From Gracilaria gracilis (lineage: Eukaryota; Rhodophyta; Florideophyceae; Gracilariales; Gracilariaceae), in contig JARGSG010000084.1 in assembly GCA_030374805.1 (NCBI GenBank), forward strand, positions 1 through 64,000: a stretch of 64,000 nucleotides of DNA. Direction: 5' to 3'. Positions 51,823 to 62,790 of this stretch are shown here, piece after piece. A program made the position numbers and the translations under genes. The notes under the pieces are model-generated. The model was given only the letters and a program-made list of their open reading frames with translations, did no database searches and was not told the DNA's origin. Numbering within the stretch: the stretch's first letter is position 1; every line of letters begins with the position of its first letter.

Positions 51823-52783
51823 CGAGCCGCGTCAATCTTGAAACAGAAGTACTAAGCTTGGTGCATTAAAAGGTGATAGAACAATAGCCCCTAAGGCTTC
51901 TGGCCTACTTCGAGAGACAGGGTAGCTATGTATGATCTCTCCGGGGGGTCTGAGCAAATGTCGCTGCCAGTTCGTAATGGAGACGAAGGAGTAGTCAAGA
52001 CGGACAGTACCTCGAACAATCACGCCGAGTTCATTCTTCTGTCAGTTCTCGTCTCAGAGAGAAAGGAAGACAATTTTGTACCAGCTAAGGAGCTGGTTTG
52101 AGAGCGACTTTGGAGTTTCTGCCTCTTCAACGACAGAGGATTCTGTACAGAGAAAGTGCACAACAATCTCACAAGAAGGGATTGCAGCCCTTCTAGAAAA
52201 GTTATAGAATTTTAGTGCCCTCTCGCTTAAACGGATCGATGTTCATGTCATACACGAATGTAGATTCGAAACAACTTATAAAGGCCAACGTTCTATTTCT
52301 CCATATCCAGATTCTCTATGGAGAATGGGCAACGCGCGCACTTACGAACCTTGATGGAGCAGCACCCATGCTCATTGGTGCACATTTCTTGATAAAAAGG
52401 ATTCCCTCATGCATCCGTGCAGCGAGTCGCATTGATAGGCATCATGCACCTGCATGACGTTGCTTGACGTTCTCATGACAGGACCGAAAATGGCGGCGAT
52501 CGGTCATAATGTGATCGGGTCAAGTCTCACTTCTTCATAGACCGGTCTGTGAACATGGTTTGGAACGCGACCATATTTCGGTCGGCGGGCGAAAATGGCA
52601 AAAATGCTACCTGGCCACAGTGAGGCGGTCGTTTTGAACCTCTGATCATGTGATAAACTTCATGTTGAACAGCGAGCTGATTGTTCTGTGTGAACTCAAA
52701 TTCTCCGACGTTCCCCTGGCTAGAAACAGCTGTTCGCTTTGCTTCTGAGAATTCCTGCTGTTAGAAGCCACTTTTGGACCAGG
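51823..52783. other. Intergenic region
   Basis: 961 bp between the Maf gene and the next plus-strand gene. No gene, repeat or clear promoter element identified. Confidence 0.45.
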
Positions 52784-53476
52784 ATGAGTTCAACCAACTC
52801 TTCAGCCCGCATTGCAATTCGAAGCCTTGGGCGCGGTGCTCCTTCGAGCACGAAGCGCAACTCAGCACTGAGATCCGCCGGACGCGGTCAGTCGGCGATT
52901 AATCGGTCTAACCCACCTTCTACACCCTCCTCTGAGTTCGCTCACGGAGGAGGAACAAGCCGTCTGGCTGCGCTGGCTCGCAAAACCACCCGTCCCCCAC
53001 ACGAACGCACTGCAGGTCGTGGTGAGCCGAGCTCCACCGGGCAACATAGTTCTTTGGCACAATCACTTTTTCACAATCGAAGAGAGCAGCGAAACGATCG
53101 ACCGAGAATGTCTCTCAGACCTGGGAATGAAAGAGCGCCAGCGCCGAGGCGCAGAGAAGGTGCTCGCAGAATCGAAGACTGGTACTCGTCTTCGGTGCGG
53201 AAAGAAGCGCTGGAGAGCATGAAAGATCTTTCTCGTTCTCTTTCTGCAACAGAGACTGAGATGCAGCGCCCATTCGCGTGGGCTGACTTCGAGAAGGTAA
53301 TTGAGCAATTGCCGGATCAGCATTGGGCAGAGCCTTTCGTGAAGGGCGTCGTAAGAAACTTGGAAGCCAACCCAGCAGTAGATGGGAAGGAAAAGGAACA
53401 AATATTGGGAAGCGTGTTGCAAACTTTGAGTGATCTGTCAACAGAAGATGAGCGGTTTCAAGATGCCGAAGGGTAG
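52784..53476 (+). CDS. Hypothetical Arg/Ser-rich protein with helical C-terminus
   Basis: 230 residues from ATG 52784 (MSSTNSSARIAIRSLGRG). The frame is open 15 codons further, but only to a TTG. Residues 1-125 are disordered, rich in Arg, Ser, Pro and Gly. Residues 130-225 are helical (REGARRIEDWYSSSVRKEALESMKDLSRSL, FEKVIEQLPDQHWAEPFVKGVVRNLEANP). Basic N-terminus and helical end suggest a nucleic-acid- or microtubule-associated protein; no family recognised. Confidence 0.55.
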   Translation: MSSTNSSARIAIRSLGRGAPSSTKRNSALRSAGRGQSAINRSNPPSTPSSEFAHGGGTSRLAALARKTTRPPHERTAGRGEPSSTGQHSSLAQSLFHNRREQRNDRPRMSLRPGNERAPAPRRREGARRIEDWYSSSVRKEALESMKDLSRSLSATETEMQRPFAWADFEKVIEQLPDQHWAEPFVKGVVRNLEANPAVDGKEKEQILGSVLQTLSDLSTEDERFQDAEG

Positions 53477-53671
53477 TTGATGCCTTGTTAATGCTTTTTA
53501 TTGTGTTGCGTAGAGAACAGGAAGACTGGCTTATAGATTGTAAATCATGCGAAAACGAATTGTTTGACCGGACGCGGATGGTTGACATAGTACAGGTGAA
53601 AAAGTATACCAAACAGGATGGTTCTGTTCTCTGAACGTTTAGTGGTTGTGCGTTGAGGCTGAAGCTGGTGG

Positions 53672-54190
53672 CTACTTTTTTGTCATGGATGTCACATTAA
53701 AGCCTTTGATAGGGGGTGTATCTGTCATAAGTGGTCGGTTCATGGGGAGATCGTCTGGAGGTGTGTAAAGTGCTTCCATCCTTCTCACATGCGGCAGTGC
53801 ATCAATTGCCTTCCATTTCGCCATGAGAAAGTCTCGTTTACGGATTTCCATCTCGATGTGATGCTTTCTCTTCAGCTTTCCATATTGGATCATGAGTTTC
53901 CGCAGACGTTTTCTTTCGTCTTCGGATCGGGGAGGGGGCGGTACCACCGGTCGCAACATTTCAATAACGACTTTCTCTACATCGTCTGCACCTGCGGACT
54001 TTGGTGATTTCTTGGATTTTGCCATTGTTGCCAGCGAACGAAACATGGAGGATTGTGTCATCCGTGAAGCCATTCTGGACAGCAACGTTCCTGTTTCGCC
54101 AAGTTTTGGAGTTCGAGATTTCTTGTGCTTAAAAAGCAAAAGTGCGAACTCAACTATCGTTTGTCTCCTGTTGCAAATGGCCACCTGCAA
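53672..54190 (-). CDS. Probable mitochondrial large-subunit ribosomal protein mL40
   Basis: 172 residues from the first ATG; a start at MASRMTQSSMFRSLATMAKSKK is also possible and would itself look like a mitochondrial presequence (basic, Ser-rich). The body has RSEDERKRLRKLMIQYGKLKRKHHIEMEIRKRDFLMAKWKAIDALP and ends ALYTPPDDLPMN...PPIKGFNVTS. The RKRLRK helix, the LxxKWKAxxxLP helix and the terminal YTPP motif resemble mL40 of animals and fungi; this is recognition by eye only. It is divergent from the TPR gene. Confidence 0.5.
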   Translation of the reverse strand: MQVAICNRRQTIVEFALLLFKHKKSRTPKLGETGTLLSRMASRMTQSSMFRSLATMAKSKKSPKSAGADDVEKVVIEMLRPVVPPPPRSEDERKRLRKLMIQYGKLKRKHHIEMEIRKRDFLMAKWKAIDALPHVRRMEALYTPPDDLPMNRPLMTDTPPIKGFNVTSMTKK

Positions 54191-54573
54191 TCTCTAGGAT
54201 CGGAGGGTTCAAGGGAACAGGTCTTGTTCCAAGAGTCGACTCGAGAATGTACGGGGTTAAAATTTAGGAAATGTTTTGTAACTCGAGCTAGATAGATACA
54301 CAACTGTAATCTATCTATTACATGATTAGGTCCCGGGTCTGGAAGTTTTGTTCGCCAAAATGTACAGCCGTCACCTGTGATCCGCTGGGGATCAACGACA
54401 ATCAGATTCATAGACGCCCACAAAACTCGCACTTGGTGCACCACGGCTCTGTTCCCCACACCTTTTTGCGCTTTCTGTGTCCTATCCTCCACTCATCACT
54501 TGTCTGGCTTCGACGCAGTCAGAACTTCTGAAGCCTCTTCATTGCTTTTGCTTATCGCACAGACCGTTCAACA
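54191..54573. other. Divergent intergenic region with a 9-bp inverted repeat
   Basis: 383 bp between the divergent mL40-like and TPR genes. TAGATAGAT at 54289-54297 pairs with ATCTATCTA at 54309-54317 across an 11-nt spacer. A shared promoter is likely; no TATA box is evident. Confidence 0.55.
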
Positions 54574-56832
54574 ATGCCCCTCCATGTTCTGCTTATCCAG
54601 GGAATGTCCATCGTGAACAGCGACTGGTATGCTGACCAACTTCTCGCATCTTCCTCGTATCTACGCCGTCCAACATGCATCGTCACACGCGTGAGCTATG
54701 ACTATGGTGAGAATATCGAAGCTGTTCAGCAAGCCATGCGCAAGCATGACTACAACGCGATAATCGTTTGTGATTTAAGTGAGGCACAAGACACTTTCTC
54801 TACCGGTATTGGTCCTGTGATCCAACGCTATGTGCGGTCTGGTGGACGTGTTGCCTTTCCCACCACAGAAGGGCTCAACCTCATTCCTGTCCTCAAGGAA
54901 CTCTTCGATGTTCCCTGGACACGCTCCTCGTATGGGAGAGAGGACTGGATTGCGAATCCACAATCAGCTGCTCTTCTGTCGGCACAATTTCCACTGGGAA
55001 ACAGGGCACAGGCTGTGAATCTACGCTTTTGCGTCAAGGGATGTTCGTACACCAATGTCCCACAGTCTGATCGCTGTTTTGAAGCCCAGCCGTACGATGA
55101 TGAAGATGATAGTGACGAAGACTGTGGAGCACATGCTGCTCGTCAGGAATCTCCCGTACTAGTAGCAATTCGTAGTTATGGTGATGGTTTCGTCTCCTAT
55201 TTCGGTGATGTCAACTGTGAGCCTCCAACTGCGCAGCTCATTGGAGCTTTTGTCACCGTGCCTCGAAAACGTCCGCCATGTTCTTGGGATACGGAGAGGA
55301 ATGTGAGACGTGCTACACAGGCCAGGGAAAACGGAAACAAAGCATTTAGAGAAGGCCAGTTTCAGCACGCATTGTCCTTCTACAGTGCTGCACAGAAGCA
55401 TCTCGAACCCGTAGCTAATCGTTGTAAGGAAGAGTGCTCCAAGGTTCTTGGAAATATTGCCGAATGTCGACTAAAACTGAATCAATGGCCAGATGCCATT
55501 GAAGCATCGACCAAAGCCCTTGAGCTTGACCCTTCCAATTTCAAAGCTCATTATCGACGGACAAGGGCGTATTTGATGGCGGCTCGTGGCGATGTCGATG
55601 TGCTGAAGAAACATGGGGACGTTCATGCATCGGCGGTCTCTCACATTCACGACCTTGCCGTGAAACTAAGTAAACATACCCGGCCCGAATCTGAGATGCA
55701 GGAAGAGATGAATGGTTCTTCTTCCGTGACACGGGATATTGGGCTTCTTAGCAAGACTTCGAGTGAGTTAAGGGAGATTGGTAATGAAAAATTCAAAGCC
55801 AAAATGTATGACTTTGCTATGAGCTACTACGAAGCCGCGTTGATGGTTGGTCCCTCCAATGACAGTGACCATGTGAAGATTCTCTGTAATCTTTCCTTGT
55901 GCCACATTCGGAAGGAAGATTGGGATCTTGCTGCGAAGGCTGCCAATGATGCATTGGAAATCAATCCAAACGCGGAGAAAGCACTACTGCGAAGAGCCAA
56001 GGCATATATTCGCAAGGGCAATCTCAAAGATGCCAAAGCGGACTTAAAAAGACTTGAGTCTCTTCCAGACGGTTCAGGCAAGGAATTCCGGTCGCTTTCA
56101 GAAGAGCTAAGGAACGCGATGGGTAATGCGGACGAACAAGAGTCGGATTCAGAGTCCGCAGGCCCCCTTTATGCCACTACAGGTACCATTTCTGGTCCAC
56201 CATTTGCTGCGAATATGAGTCCGCCATTTACTATGAATATGCAGCGCGTCAGTGGGGTGCCAGCTGCAGTAGATCGCCCGCCAAATTCTTGGAGCAATGG
56301 ACTTGAGCGGAGCAAAAGGTATGAGTGGTTAGTAGACTGCTACCGAATGCGTATAGATGATGAATATAGCTATATGGGTGACGTGCGAAGTGGATCTATT
56401 TATGACCCGGATCATTCGGCCGATAGTATCATGGTGGACTTCTTGATATTCTGCAAATTGGCGGTGGCAAAAGGCGCGCTACCTAGTGAATGGGACTGGA
56501 GGGAGTTTCTGAACACGGCTGTTAATCATCTTCAATACGCTTTTGAGAAATCGGATGCTCGGGAGAAGTACGGAAACGAGAACTACTTCCATGGACTCCT
56601 GTTCGAAAATGGACGCAGCCTTCGTTTCACAGCGAAGAAAATATATGGTACCGACATTCAGATCCCAGATGACTGCGATGAGCAGTACGACGACATGTTG
56701 GATATGGTGATGTCGCGGATTTTCGAAGACTGTGAATATGTGGACTTTCAGGGATCAAGGTCACTTCTCGCAGATGTAGGGAGCACAAGAGTATGGAGAG
56801 ACTTTTTGCATCAGCTGCAGGCTCGCGTGTAA
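54574..56832 (+). CDS. TPR protein with N-terminal amidotransferase-like domain
   Basis: 752 residues with no intron. Residues 1-240 look like a Rossmann-type/ThuA-like sensor domain (HVLLIQGMSIVNSDWYADQLL, NAIIVCDLSEAQDTF, VIQRYVRSGGRVAFPTTEG). An acidic loop (DDEDDSDED) is inside it. Two TPR blocks follow: about 255-345 (ARENGNKAFREGQFQHALSFYSAAQKHL, ECRLKLNQWPDAIEASTKALELDPSNFKAHYRRTRAYL) and about 390-500 (LREIGNEKFKAKMYDFAMSYYEAALMV, CNLSLCHIRKEDWDLAAKAANDALEINPNAEKALLRRAKAYI). The C-terminal 180 residues (WDWREFLNTAVNHLQYAFEKSDA, KYGNENYFHGLLFENGRSLRF) form a conserved-looking module seen with TPRs in fungi and algae. A co-chaperone-like role is possible but not shown. Confidence 0.75.
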   Translation: MPLHVLLIQGMSIVNSDWYADQLLASSSYLRRPTCIVTRVSYDYGENIEAVQQAMRKHDYNAIIVCDLSEAQDTFSTGIGPVIQRYVRSGGRVAFPTTEGLNLIPVLKELFDVPWTRSSYGREDWIANPQSAALLSAQFPLGNRAQAVNLRFCVKGCSYTNVPQSDRCFEAQPYDDEDDSDEDCGAHAARQESPVLVAIRSYGDGFVSYFGDVNCEPPTAQLIGAFVTVPRKRPPCSWDTERNVRRATQARENGNKAFREGQFQHALSFYSAAQKHLEPVANRCKEECSKVLGNIAECRLKLNQWPDAIEASTKALELDPSNFKAHYRRTRAYLMAARGDVDVLKKHGDVHASAVSHIHDLAVKLSKHTRPESEMQEEMNGSSSVTRDIGLLSKTSSELREIGNEKFKAKMYDFAMSYYEAALMVGPSNDSDHVKILCNLSLCHIRKEDWDLAAKAANDALEINPNAEKALLRRAKAYIRKGNLKDAKADLKRLESLPDGSGKEFRSLSEELRNAMGNADEQESDSESAGPLYATTGTISGPPFAANMSPPFTMNMQRVSGVPAAVDRPPNSWSNGLERSKRYEWLVDCYRMRIDDEYSYMGDVRSGSIYDPDHSADSIMVDFLIFCKLAVAKGALPSEWDWREFLNTAVNHLQYAFEKSDAREKYGNENYFHGLLFENGRSLRFTAKKIYGTDIQIPDDCDEQYDDMLDMVMSRIFEDCEYVDFQGSRSLLADVGSTRVWRDFLHQLQARV

Positions 56833-58624
56833 AAGCTGTTTTAAAGTGAAGGCCATTACTAAGACTTGAAATTAGCTGGAGTCAGTAAGCTCTTTGGAAG
56901 GAGTAATTCCATTTGCCTTCTCGCTGCAATTCTGCGGTCTTTTGGTGTTCGTCTACTAGCTTCTATAGCGCCTACAAGGGTAGAGTACAAATGAGCCTGT
57001 TCTTCGAGATTGAATGAGACGAGACGAGCTCAAGACCAGTCAGGTACATCATGCGGGTAAACGAAGTAAGAGTTAACACCCTTAGCCCATTTTAGCCCCT
57101 GATTCAATACTAGTTCTTTGTAAACAGGCTTGTGCCAGTACGTGGCGCTTGATCATAGAACAACTTCTTTGCTCTTCTTCATGTACCCTTGGTGCAGTAG
57201 ACTTCAGGTTTGAAAGCAGGGTTTCCTATTATGAAGTCTGCAGAAAAATGAGGCTGCCTTCTGATATGATATCCTTGGACGGAAGGTCTGGTCAAGCTGG
57301 TTTACTGGCTCAGGCATGTATAATATCTATTTCTTAACAGCTTGTTGCCAAATTATTGTTCGCGAGTCTATCTGCACTTCTATCCTTCTAGAGAACCGAA
57401 TTTGCCGAAAAGTCCGAAACTAGGTGGAGGATGCAACGCAGTGAGGTGAGACGCAGATGGGGAATTCATATGATCATGAGTTTGTTTACGATGAGAAGTA
57501 TGGGTGACCATTCTCTTTTTCTTCTCTGTGGGTGACTATGAACGCGGCGTTTAACGGTGTGGCCGAGCGCTGTTTGATATTCTCGTCTCTCTACGATTAC
57601 TGGAAGGGTTGAGTCCAATCAAAGAGCTCCAAAAGACAAGTCTACAGCCGATCTTCATGGATGGAAAGGGTAGTGAAGGAAGACAATAAGGGCAGTTATC
57701 TGAAGTAGACAGTAAAACACCTAAAGCTATGTGCGGTGCGCTGCGCATTTCAACTAGAACACACCACAGCCTCATTCAGGCCGACTCTATACGCCCGAAA
57801 CGCAGACAGAACCGCACGAGAAAGTTACGAAAAAAAGCCCATTGAGAAGATCGGGGGAGCAGGCCAGCTGCGCGGACGCAAGCTAGCGCAAGATGATAAA
57901 TTAAGCGCCCAAAGCCACCGTTGTGGCAACTTTGTGAACGTCAAGCCCCCTGCCAAAAGAAGCCCACGGGGGGATCGTGGCGTGCAATGGGTGCTCTCGA
58001 TCTAGCTCAAACCTCCTTCTTGAATCGGCTGTGAGCGGCGCCAGTTAAGTATGACCAAGAACGACGCGGGCAGGGTGCTGACTGAGCACTGCTCAGTGAG
58101 CAGCACTGCTGAGCAAGACGCAAGCCGAATATATGATTTACCGAGCACTCGCGCAGGAAGCAGCGTCAAGGCTGTCTCGAAAGTTACTTCAAAAAAAAGG
58201 GAAAAAGAATCGAGTCAAGATTGGAGTTGGTTCACCGAAGCTGGAAGGCGGTGAACGTTGTAAACTTCAGTGGCGTTCACGTCGTGGCACCTGGAAGGGG
58301 GGGGCACGTCCCTTCAATCAACAGCAGTGACGATGCCTGGCGGCGTTTCACAGCAGCGCGCGCTGGCGCAACGATTCGTCGGCACCGATGGCGACTGCTG
58401 CCACAAATATCGAGAGTGACCCCCCATCGGCATTGCCGAGATCAGCCGTTGCGCCATAGATACCACAGACACATGTGGAAAATAGGAGGCGCGATCGTGA
58501 GGAAGAAAGAACTGTTTTTTTCTTTTACAAAAAGACAAACGCACAACTGAACACTGAGAGTAGTGTGGATGCATACCGAACAAGGAAATTTGATTAAATG
58601 CTCAACTTGTTCGGTATGGACAAG

Positions 58625-58628
<4 letters not shown>

Positions 58629-58662
<34 letters not shown>
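58629..58662. repeat. (GA)17 microsatellite
   Basis: Uninterrupted 34-bp GA dinucleotide run. Confidence 0.95.
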
Positions 58663-58667
<5 letters not shown>

Positions 58668-58799
58668 ATAAACAAGAAAAAGATAGGAAGGAAACGCACA
58701 AAACTTGTGTAGAAACAAAAAGAAAAGAATGTTAGGGCTGAATCCACACCGCATGATAGCAATCAATGCGTACACAGCCAAAAAATAGGGACGCCAATC

Positions 58800-58905
58800 C
58801 GCAACCACCGCCGCCTAATGAAAGGAAAAAAAGGCCGCAACCACCGCCGCCTAATGAAAGGAAAAAAGGCCGCAACCACCGCCACCTTAGGAAAGGGAAA
58901 AAAAG
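58800..58905. repeat. 35-36-bp minisatellite, 3 copies
   Basis: Copies begin at 58800, 58836 and 58871, each CGCAACCACCGCCGCCTAAT followed by an A/G-rich half. It lies in the 3' flank of the minus-strand MYB gene and ends 19 bp from its stop. Confidence 0.85.
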
Positions 58906-58923
58906 GGGGAGCCGCCACACTCC

Positions 58924-59949
58924 TCAAAGATCGGCCAGAAGGGAGTCATCAAACTGTCCATTCTTCTGAGCGCCGTTCAAAATGTCCACGTCCAAGTCCG
59001 CATCCCTGTCGTCAAACATCTGACCGCGATCATCCTGCACCGCCGTAGTGATTCGTCTCATAAAGTCGTCATAATCGGCCAAATTGGTCAAACTAGAGTC
59101 CTTCTTCATTCCTGCACACGACGTGGAAGTGACCGGAGCAGGCGCGGTATTACTCATCAATCGATCGTTCACATCCGTCACACAAACCTCTTCACTGGCA
59201 CAGTCCTCGTCATCAATCGACACAGGAGAGGAAGCACAATCATTCACATCATCCATGGGGCAAGTGCTCTCACTCTGCGCGGCATCCTGCGGCTCCTCCT
59301 TCTTCTGCACCGCACTAGCCGACGAAGAGGCGGCAGCAGCAGCGGCAGCGGCGGCAGCCAACGCCTGATTCCTCCTCTTCTTCGCCTCCCTCTCCAGCTT
59401 CATCTGATACTTTTGCGCATGAGTGCGAACCTGTTTGGGTGTTCTGGTGCCAACAAACTGACTGATAGCGACATAATTCTTCGCGCCAAACAGCTTGACA
59501 GCGTACAAAAACTGTTGATGTTCCTTAGCGGTCCAGTATCGACTCTTGCCCGCCTTATCCTCTTCGTCGCCACCAGTAGCAGCAGCAGCGCCCGCAAACA
59601 GCTGCGCGCCCGAAAAGTGCATGGCGCCCTGCATCTGCGAGCCAGCGCCGGGCACGAGCGGCATGTTGGCGGCAGCGGCGGCGGCGGCAGCGGCCATTTG
59701 CAACGGGTGTGGCGCGGTGATCGGGTGCAATGAAGGCGCCATGGCCAGCATGGCATGCATGTGCGCCGCGTGCAGGCGGGCCAGATCGTGGGCGGCGAAC
59801 ACGGAGGACGGGTCCTGCACGCGAGTCTTGAGCTTCAGCTTGCGGATGTGGGTGGTGCAGCGCGCGAGGTCGGCTTCCAACTCGACGATGCGCTTGTGTT
59901 GACGATCGATGAGCGAGTCGTAGTTGGGGGCGTGGGCGGTGTCAACCAT
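58924..59949 (-). CDS. Single-repeat MYB transcription factor (SHAQKYF type)
   Basis: 341 residues from MVDTAHAPNYDSL at 59949; the frame extends upstream to 60525 but that part is low-complexity leader. A coiled-coil N-terminus (RQHKRIVELEADLARCTTHIRKLKLKTRV) precedes an Ala-rich linker. The MYB repeat is YWTAKEHQQFLYAVKLFGAKNYVAISQFVGTRTPKQVRTHAQKYQ (138-182, split: SRYWTAKEHQ and onward), ending in THAQKYQ, a variant of SHAQKYF. Poly-Ala and acidic C-terminal segments follow (SIDDEDCASEEVC, DDRDADLDVDIL). The class binds GATAA/I-box-like DNA in plants and algae (family knowledge). Nuclear regulation of light or metabolism is only a possibility. Confidence 0.85.
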   Translation of the reverse strand: MVDTAHAPNYDSLIDRQHKRIVELEADLARCTTHIRKLKLKTRVQDPSSVFAAHDLARLHAAHMHAMLAMAPSLHPITAPHPLQMAAAAAAAAANMPLVPGAGSQMQGAMHFSGAQLFAGAAAATGGDEEDKAGKSRYWTAKEHQQFLYAVKLFGAKNYVAISQFVGTRTPKQVRTHAQKYQMKLEREAKKRRNQALAAAAAAAAAASSSASAVQKKEEPQDAAQSESTCPMDDVNDCASSPVSIDDEDCASEEVCVTDVNDRLMSNTAPAPVTSTSCAGMKKDSSLTNLADYDDFMRRITTAVQDDRGQMFDDRDADLDVDILNGAQKNGQFDDSLLADL

Positions 59950-61173
59950 GGTGCAGCAAAGAGACGGGGTGGGAGACGGGGCGGGAGAGGGAAGAGTGCG
60001 GCGGACGGGCTGCGGCGGTGGCGACAGGGCAAGGAGGAACGGACGGGGGAAGGGGGCTAGCACGGGCGCGAGATTAGCGGGGCGGCGGCGGGATGGGCGA
60101 TGACGGACGCGTACAGCGGAGAGAAAGGGCAAGTGCTGCAAATTATAGGTTGTGTGCGGTGGGGCGCCGCGTGCGCGCCCCTGCCCAAGGGAGCGACGTC
60201 TCGTCACACAGTCTCGCGCGCCCACGGCTGTGTGCAACTTGTGGCACCGATGCACGCGTTTGAAGAGCGCACGCGCCGAAAAATTGAGTGCCAAACTACG
60301 CACAGAGCGGCGGCGGCGCTTGTATTCGGCGTGATTCGTTTTTGGTGCAGTGATTGAAGGCAGCGGTGCAAAACCCTTGACTTGCGCTGAGAAACCGCCG
60401 TGCTTTACAGCTTTACACCAATTCCAGCGCGCCTTCTTCCGCCGCCCCATGGTCTGCAGTGCAGACGCTGCACGATACGCGCGCTTCGTGCGCGCGGGGC
60501 GCTTGAAGAGCGGACGTGCAGCCACAGCCTCGCAAACATAGTGTAGCCTATCTAGTGACTATCGCAAACCAAGCGCGCGGCCTGGCTTGTTTCGCGCCCG
60601 TGGGCGCTGAATTGCGGCGGGTGGTTACCAGTAGACAGCCGTGGTAAGGCAGTGTGCCTGCAGTCAGAGAGCTTCCGCCACCATCACACCACGGCTGTAT
60701 CCGCTGCGTCGGACTTGTCCGCGCTCGCGCAAAATGCAGCGGGGGTTGCGTGCGCGTCAGATTTTTTTAAAATACCCAAAATACCCGCGCCTCAACACGC
60801 AACCGCAGCCAGACAGCTTCATTTTGACCAGCTGCTCGTTGCAATTGGTGCTCAAACACGCGACACTTGGCGCGGCCAGCACGCGGAGCCGTTATACACG
60901 CACCAATCACGAGTTTGCAAAGCGCGCTCGGGGCGTACATGCTCTATTGAGAGCCGCGTGGCGGTGCCGTGCCGTGGCGGAGCCACGCCGTGGCGGTGCC
61001 ACGCCGGCACTAGTGCCTGTAACTAACGGCCTGTTGGTGTGTTCTATCCGCCACTCGGGAGCAACGCGCAATGCCTGGCGATCGCAGCCAAGTCGCTACA
61101 GGGGTCCAGTCATGGCGCAAAAAGCCTCCAAGCTCGCCGAGACTAGTCCTATCCATCTACGTCAATGCGCCGC
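59950..61173. other. Upstream region of the MYB gene, GC-rich
   Basis: 1.2 kb, between the MYB start and the 3' end of the Rieske gene. Two adjacent perfect hairpins, each CGTGGC-3 nt-GCCACG, lie at 60973-60987 and 60989-61003. GC-rich composition opens chance frames on both strands; none is supported. Confidence 0.5.
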
Positions 61174-62790
61174 TCAGTCCTTTTCGTGCAGGTCATGTGC
61201 CTTGGTGGTGAATGTCAGCGATCGAATCGACCTATCGCTCCCAATCGCCACCGCCCCGCACACCACCAACAGCCCCACCAGCCACCCGCCCCATCTCGCT
61301 ACGGCGCGCATCGAGTCTGCCCTCACACTGCTCTTCACCACTGTCACCGCTACCGCGCTCCCCACAAGGGCGCTCACCACAATCGCCCCCAGGCACAGAG
61401 CCACCATCCGTATTATTCGTGCGTTGCGCAGCGCAGCGCTGCAAATCACGCAGTGCTTCGTGTGGTGTTCGTATCGGTCATTGATATACCGCGCGCTCAT
61501 TTTGTAGTTTGCTCCGGTAATCGCTGCTCTCAGCTCCGCTTCAGAGAACGGTATGCTATCAATGTTGGCGTCCAACCACTTTCTGAATCGAAACACAGCT
61601 GAATCCATCGCCGTTTCGCCTAGATAGAACACTTGTCTCCAAGATGCATCTCCCACTGCCTTCTTTGAACGCAGAAGGTTGTCTGTCTGATACCGCAACA
61701 TTGCTGTATCGCCATCCAGAATCAGGTTGGCATCCGCGTGCCACGCCCATTCTGGGATCGTGCGAATCACGCTTTTCACCACCATCTTCGGTTGGAACAC
61801 CGCAAACACCGTGAACAAAATGCATGAGTCAACCGATACGGCCCTGATCCAATTCAGAAGAAACGCGCCATTTCCAAGCGGAAACGCGTACGAGATGTAA
61901 GTAGGCGCCAGCACGCGCACGTTAATATCGCCCGACTTGGCAGAAAGTCTCACGCTCGCCTCCATACGATTGCCGCTATAACTGCGTACTTTGACGTAGG
62001 AGAGCGGATCAACGCGATTTCGGTTCCCTTGGTTGGTGCCGTGATGCGCCCACGCTACGTGCGCAGGGTCTAGAACGTTGTCGAAAATTGAACTGAAAGA
62101 TACCGGCATCAGGCGTGCGATGCATCGATATACCTCGTACTTTTCCAGGTTGGCTGCTACGTGGTCTGGGACGGGCACCTCTTCAAAACTGCGGTGAGAA
62201 CAATCTCCTAGATACACCATAACTAGCTTACCGACCACTAGCTTTGTTGGATACTTTTGTTGAAGATTGCATTTTGAAGAGAGGCCGTCCTGGCTCGGTG
62301 ATTGAGGTACACGAACACAAACGCCATCTGAGTTGAAACGCCAGCCGTGATATGGACATTCTATTACCTTTTGTGGGCTTCCACTCGCATCAACACTGCT
62401 TACCACTCTTCCTTCAGAGAGAGGCGCCGCGCGATGCGGACACATGTCATCAAACACGACGTACTCACCACTCGCATCACGATACAAGACATATCTTCTC
62501 GAGAAGATAGTGAAAGCATACGGTTTGTCTTGTATGTCAAATGTGTAAGCCACCGGGAACCAGTTGTTCAGCCATGAATAAGGTTGTTCAGAAACCGCGC
62601 TTGACTCCGGGCTCGCGACGGAGCCTTGGGTCATTTGCGGCGAACAGCGTGCGGACGAGCGACGACGCATGAATTGCGGTAGAACATGGTTTGAACAAGT
62701 TGCGCAACTACGTCTCCCCGTTCTCGAGATGGGTGTGGGCGCCAGGAACGCCGCAGCCGAAAAGAGAGTATCTCGCCGCTGAGGACGCAT
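61174..62790 (-). CDS. Rieske oxygenase, pheophorbide a oxygenase / ACD1-like
   Basis: 538 residues. The N-terminal 55 are Arg/Ser/Ala-rich with few acids, as in a plastid transit peptide. The Rieske cluster is C117-P-H119 and C145-P-Y-H148. The mononuclear iron site is in SIFDNVLDPAHVAWAHHG (Asp241, His244, His249). CVIC (447-450) is the redox CxxC of the PAO/TIC55/CAO group, a thioredoxin target in plants. Two hydrophobic helices, about 461-486 and 502-517, would anchor it in a plastid membrane. PAO opens the pheophorbide ring in chlorophyll breakdown; TIC55 hydroxylates downstream catabolites. Which of these it does cannot be decided by eye. It is divergent from the SDR gene. Confidence 0.88.
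   Translation of the reverse strand: MRPQRRDTLFSAAAFLAPTPISRTGRRSCATCSNHVLPQFMRRRSSARCSPQMTQGSVASPESSAVSEQPYSWLNNWFPVAYTFDIQDKPYAFTIFSRRYVLYRDASGEYVVFDDMCPHRAAPLSEGRVVSSVDASGSPQKVIECPYHGWRFNSDGVCVRVPQSPSQDGLSSKCNLQQKYPTKLVVGKLVMVYLGDCSHRSFEEVPVPDHVAANLEKYEVYRCIARLMPVSFSSIFDNVLDPAHVAWAHHGTNQGNRNRVDPLSYVKVRSYSGNRMEASVRLSAKSGDINVRVLAPTYISYAFPLGNGAFLLNWIRAVSVDSCILFTVFAVFQPKMVVKSVIRTIPEWAWHADANLILDGDTAMLRYQTDNLLRSKKAVGDASWRQVFYLGETAMDSAVFRFRKWLDANIDSIPFSEAELRAAITGANYKMSARYINDRYEHHTKHCVICSAALRNARIIRMVALCLGAIVVSALVGSAVAVTVVKSSVRADSMRAVARWGGWLVGLLVVCGAVAIGSDRSIRSLTFTTKAHDLHEKD

Larger units (their letters stand above)
56833..58923. other. Long intergenic region with simple repeats
   Basis: 2.1 kb without a supported gene. 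It contains a palindromic TGAGCACTGCTCA (58083-58095), a (GA)17 run and a 35-36-bp minisatellite near the 3' end of the MYB gene. Short open frames here have no domain or composition support. Confidence 0.5.

Noticed and set aside
52739..52783. Upstream start for the hypothetical gene
   Set aside because: The extension begins at TTG; ATG 52784 is the first conventional start.
60641..61507. 288-codon plus-strand frame
   Set aside because: Overlaps the Rieske gene antisense and the GC-rich leader of the MYB gene; no domain, and composition is chance-like.
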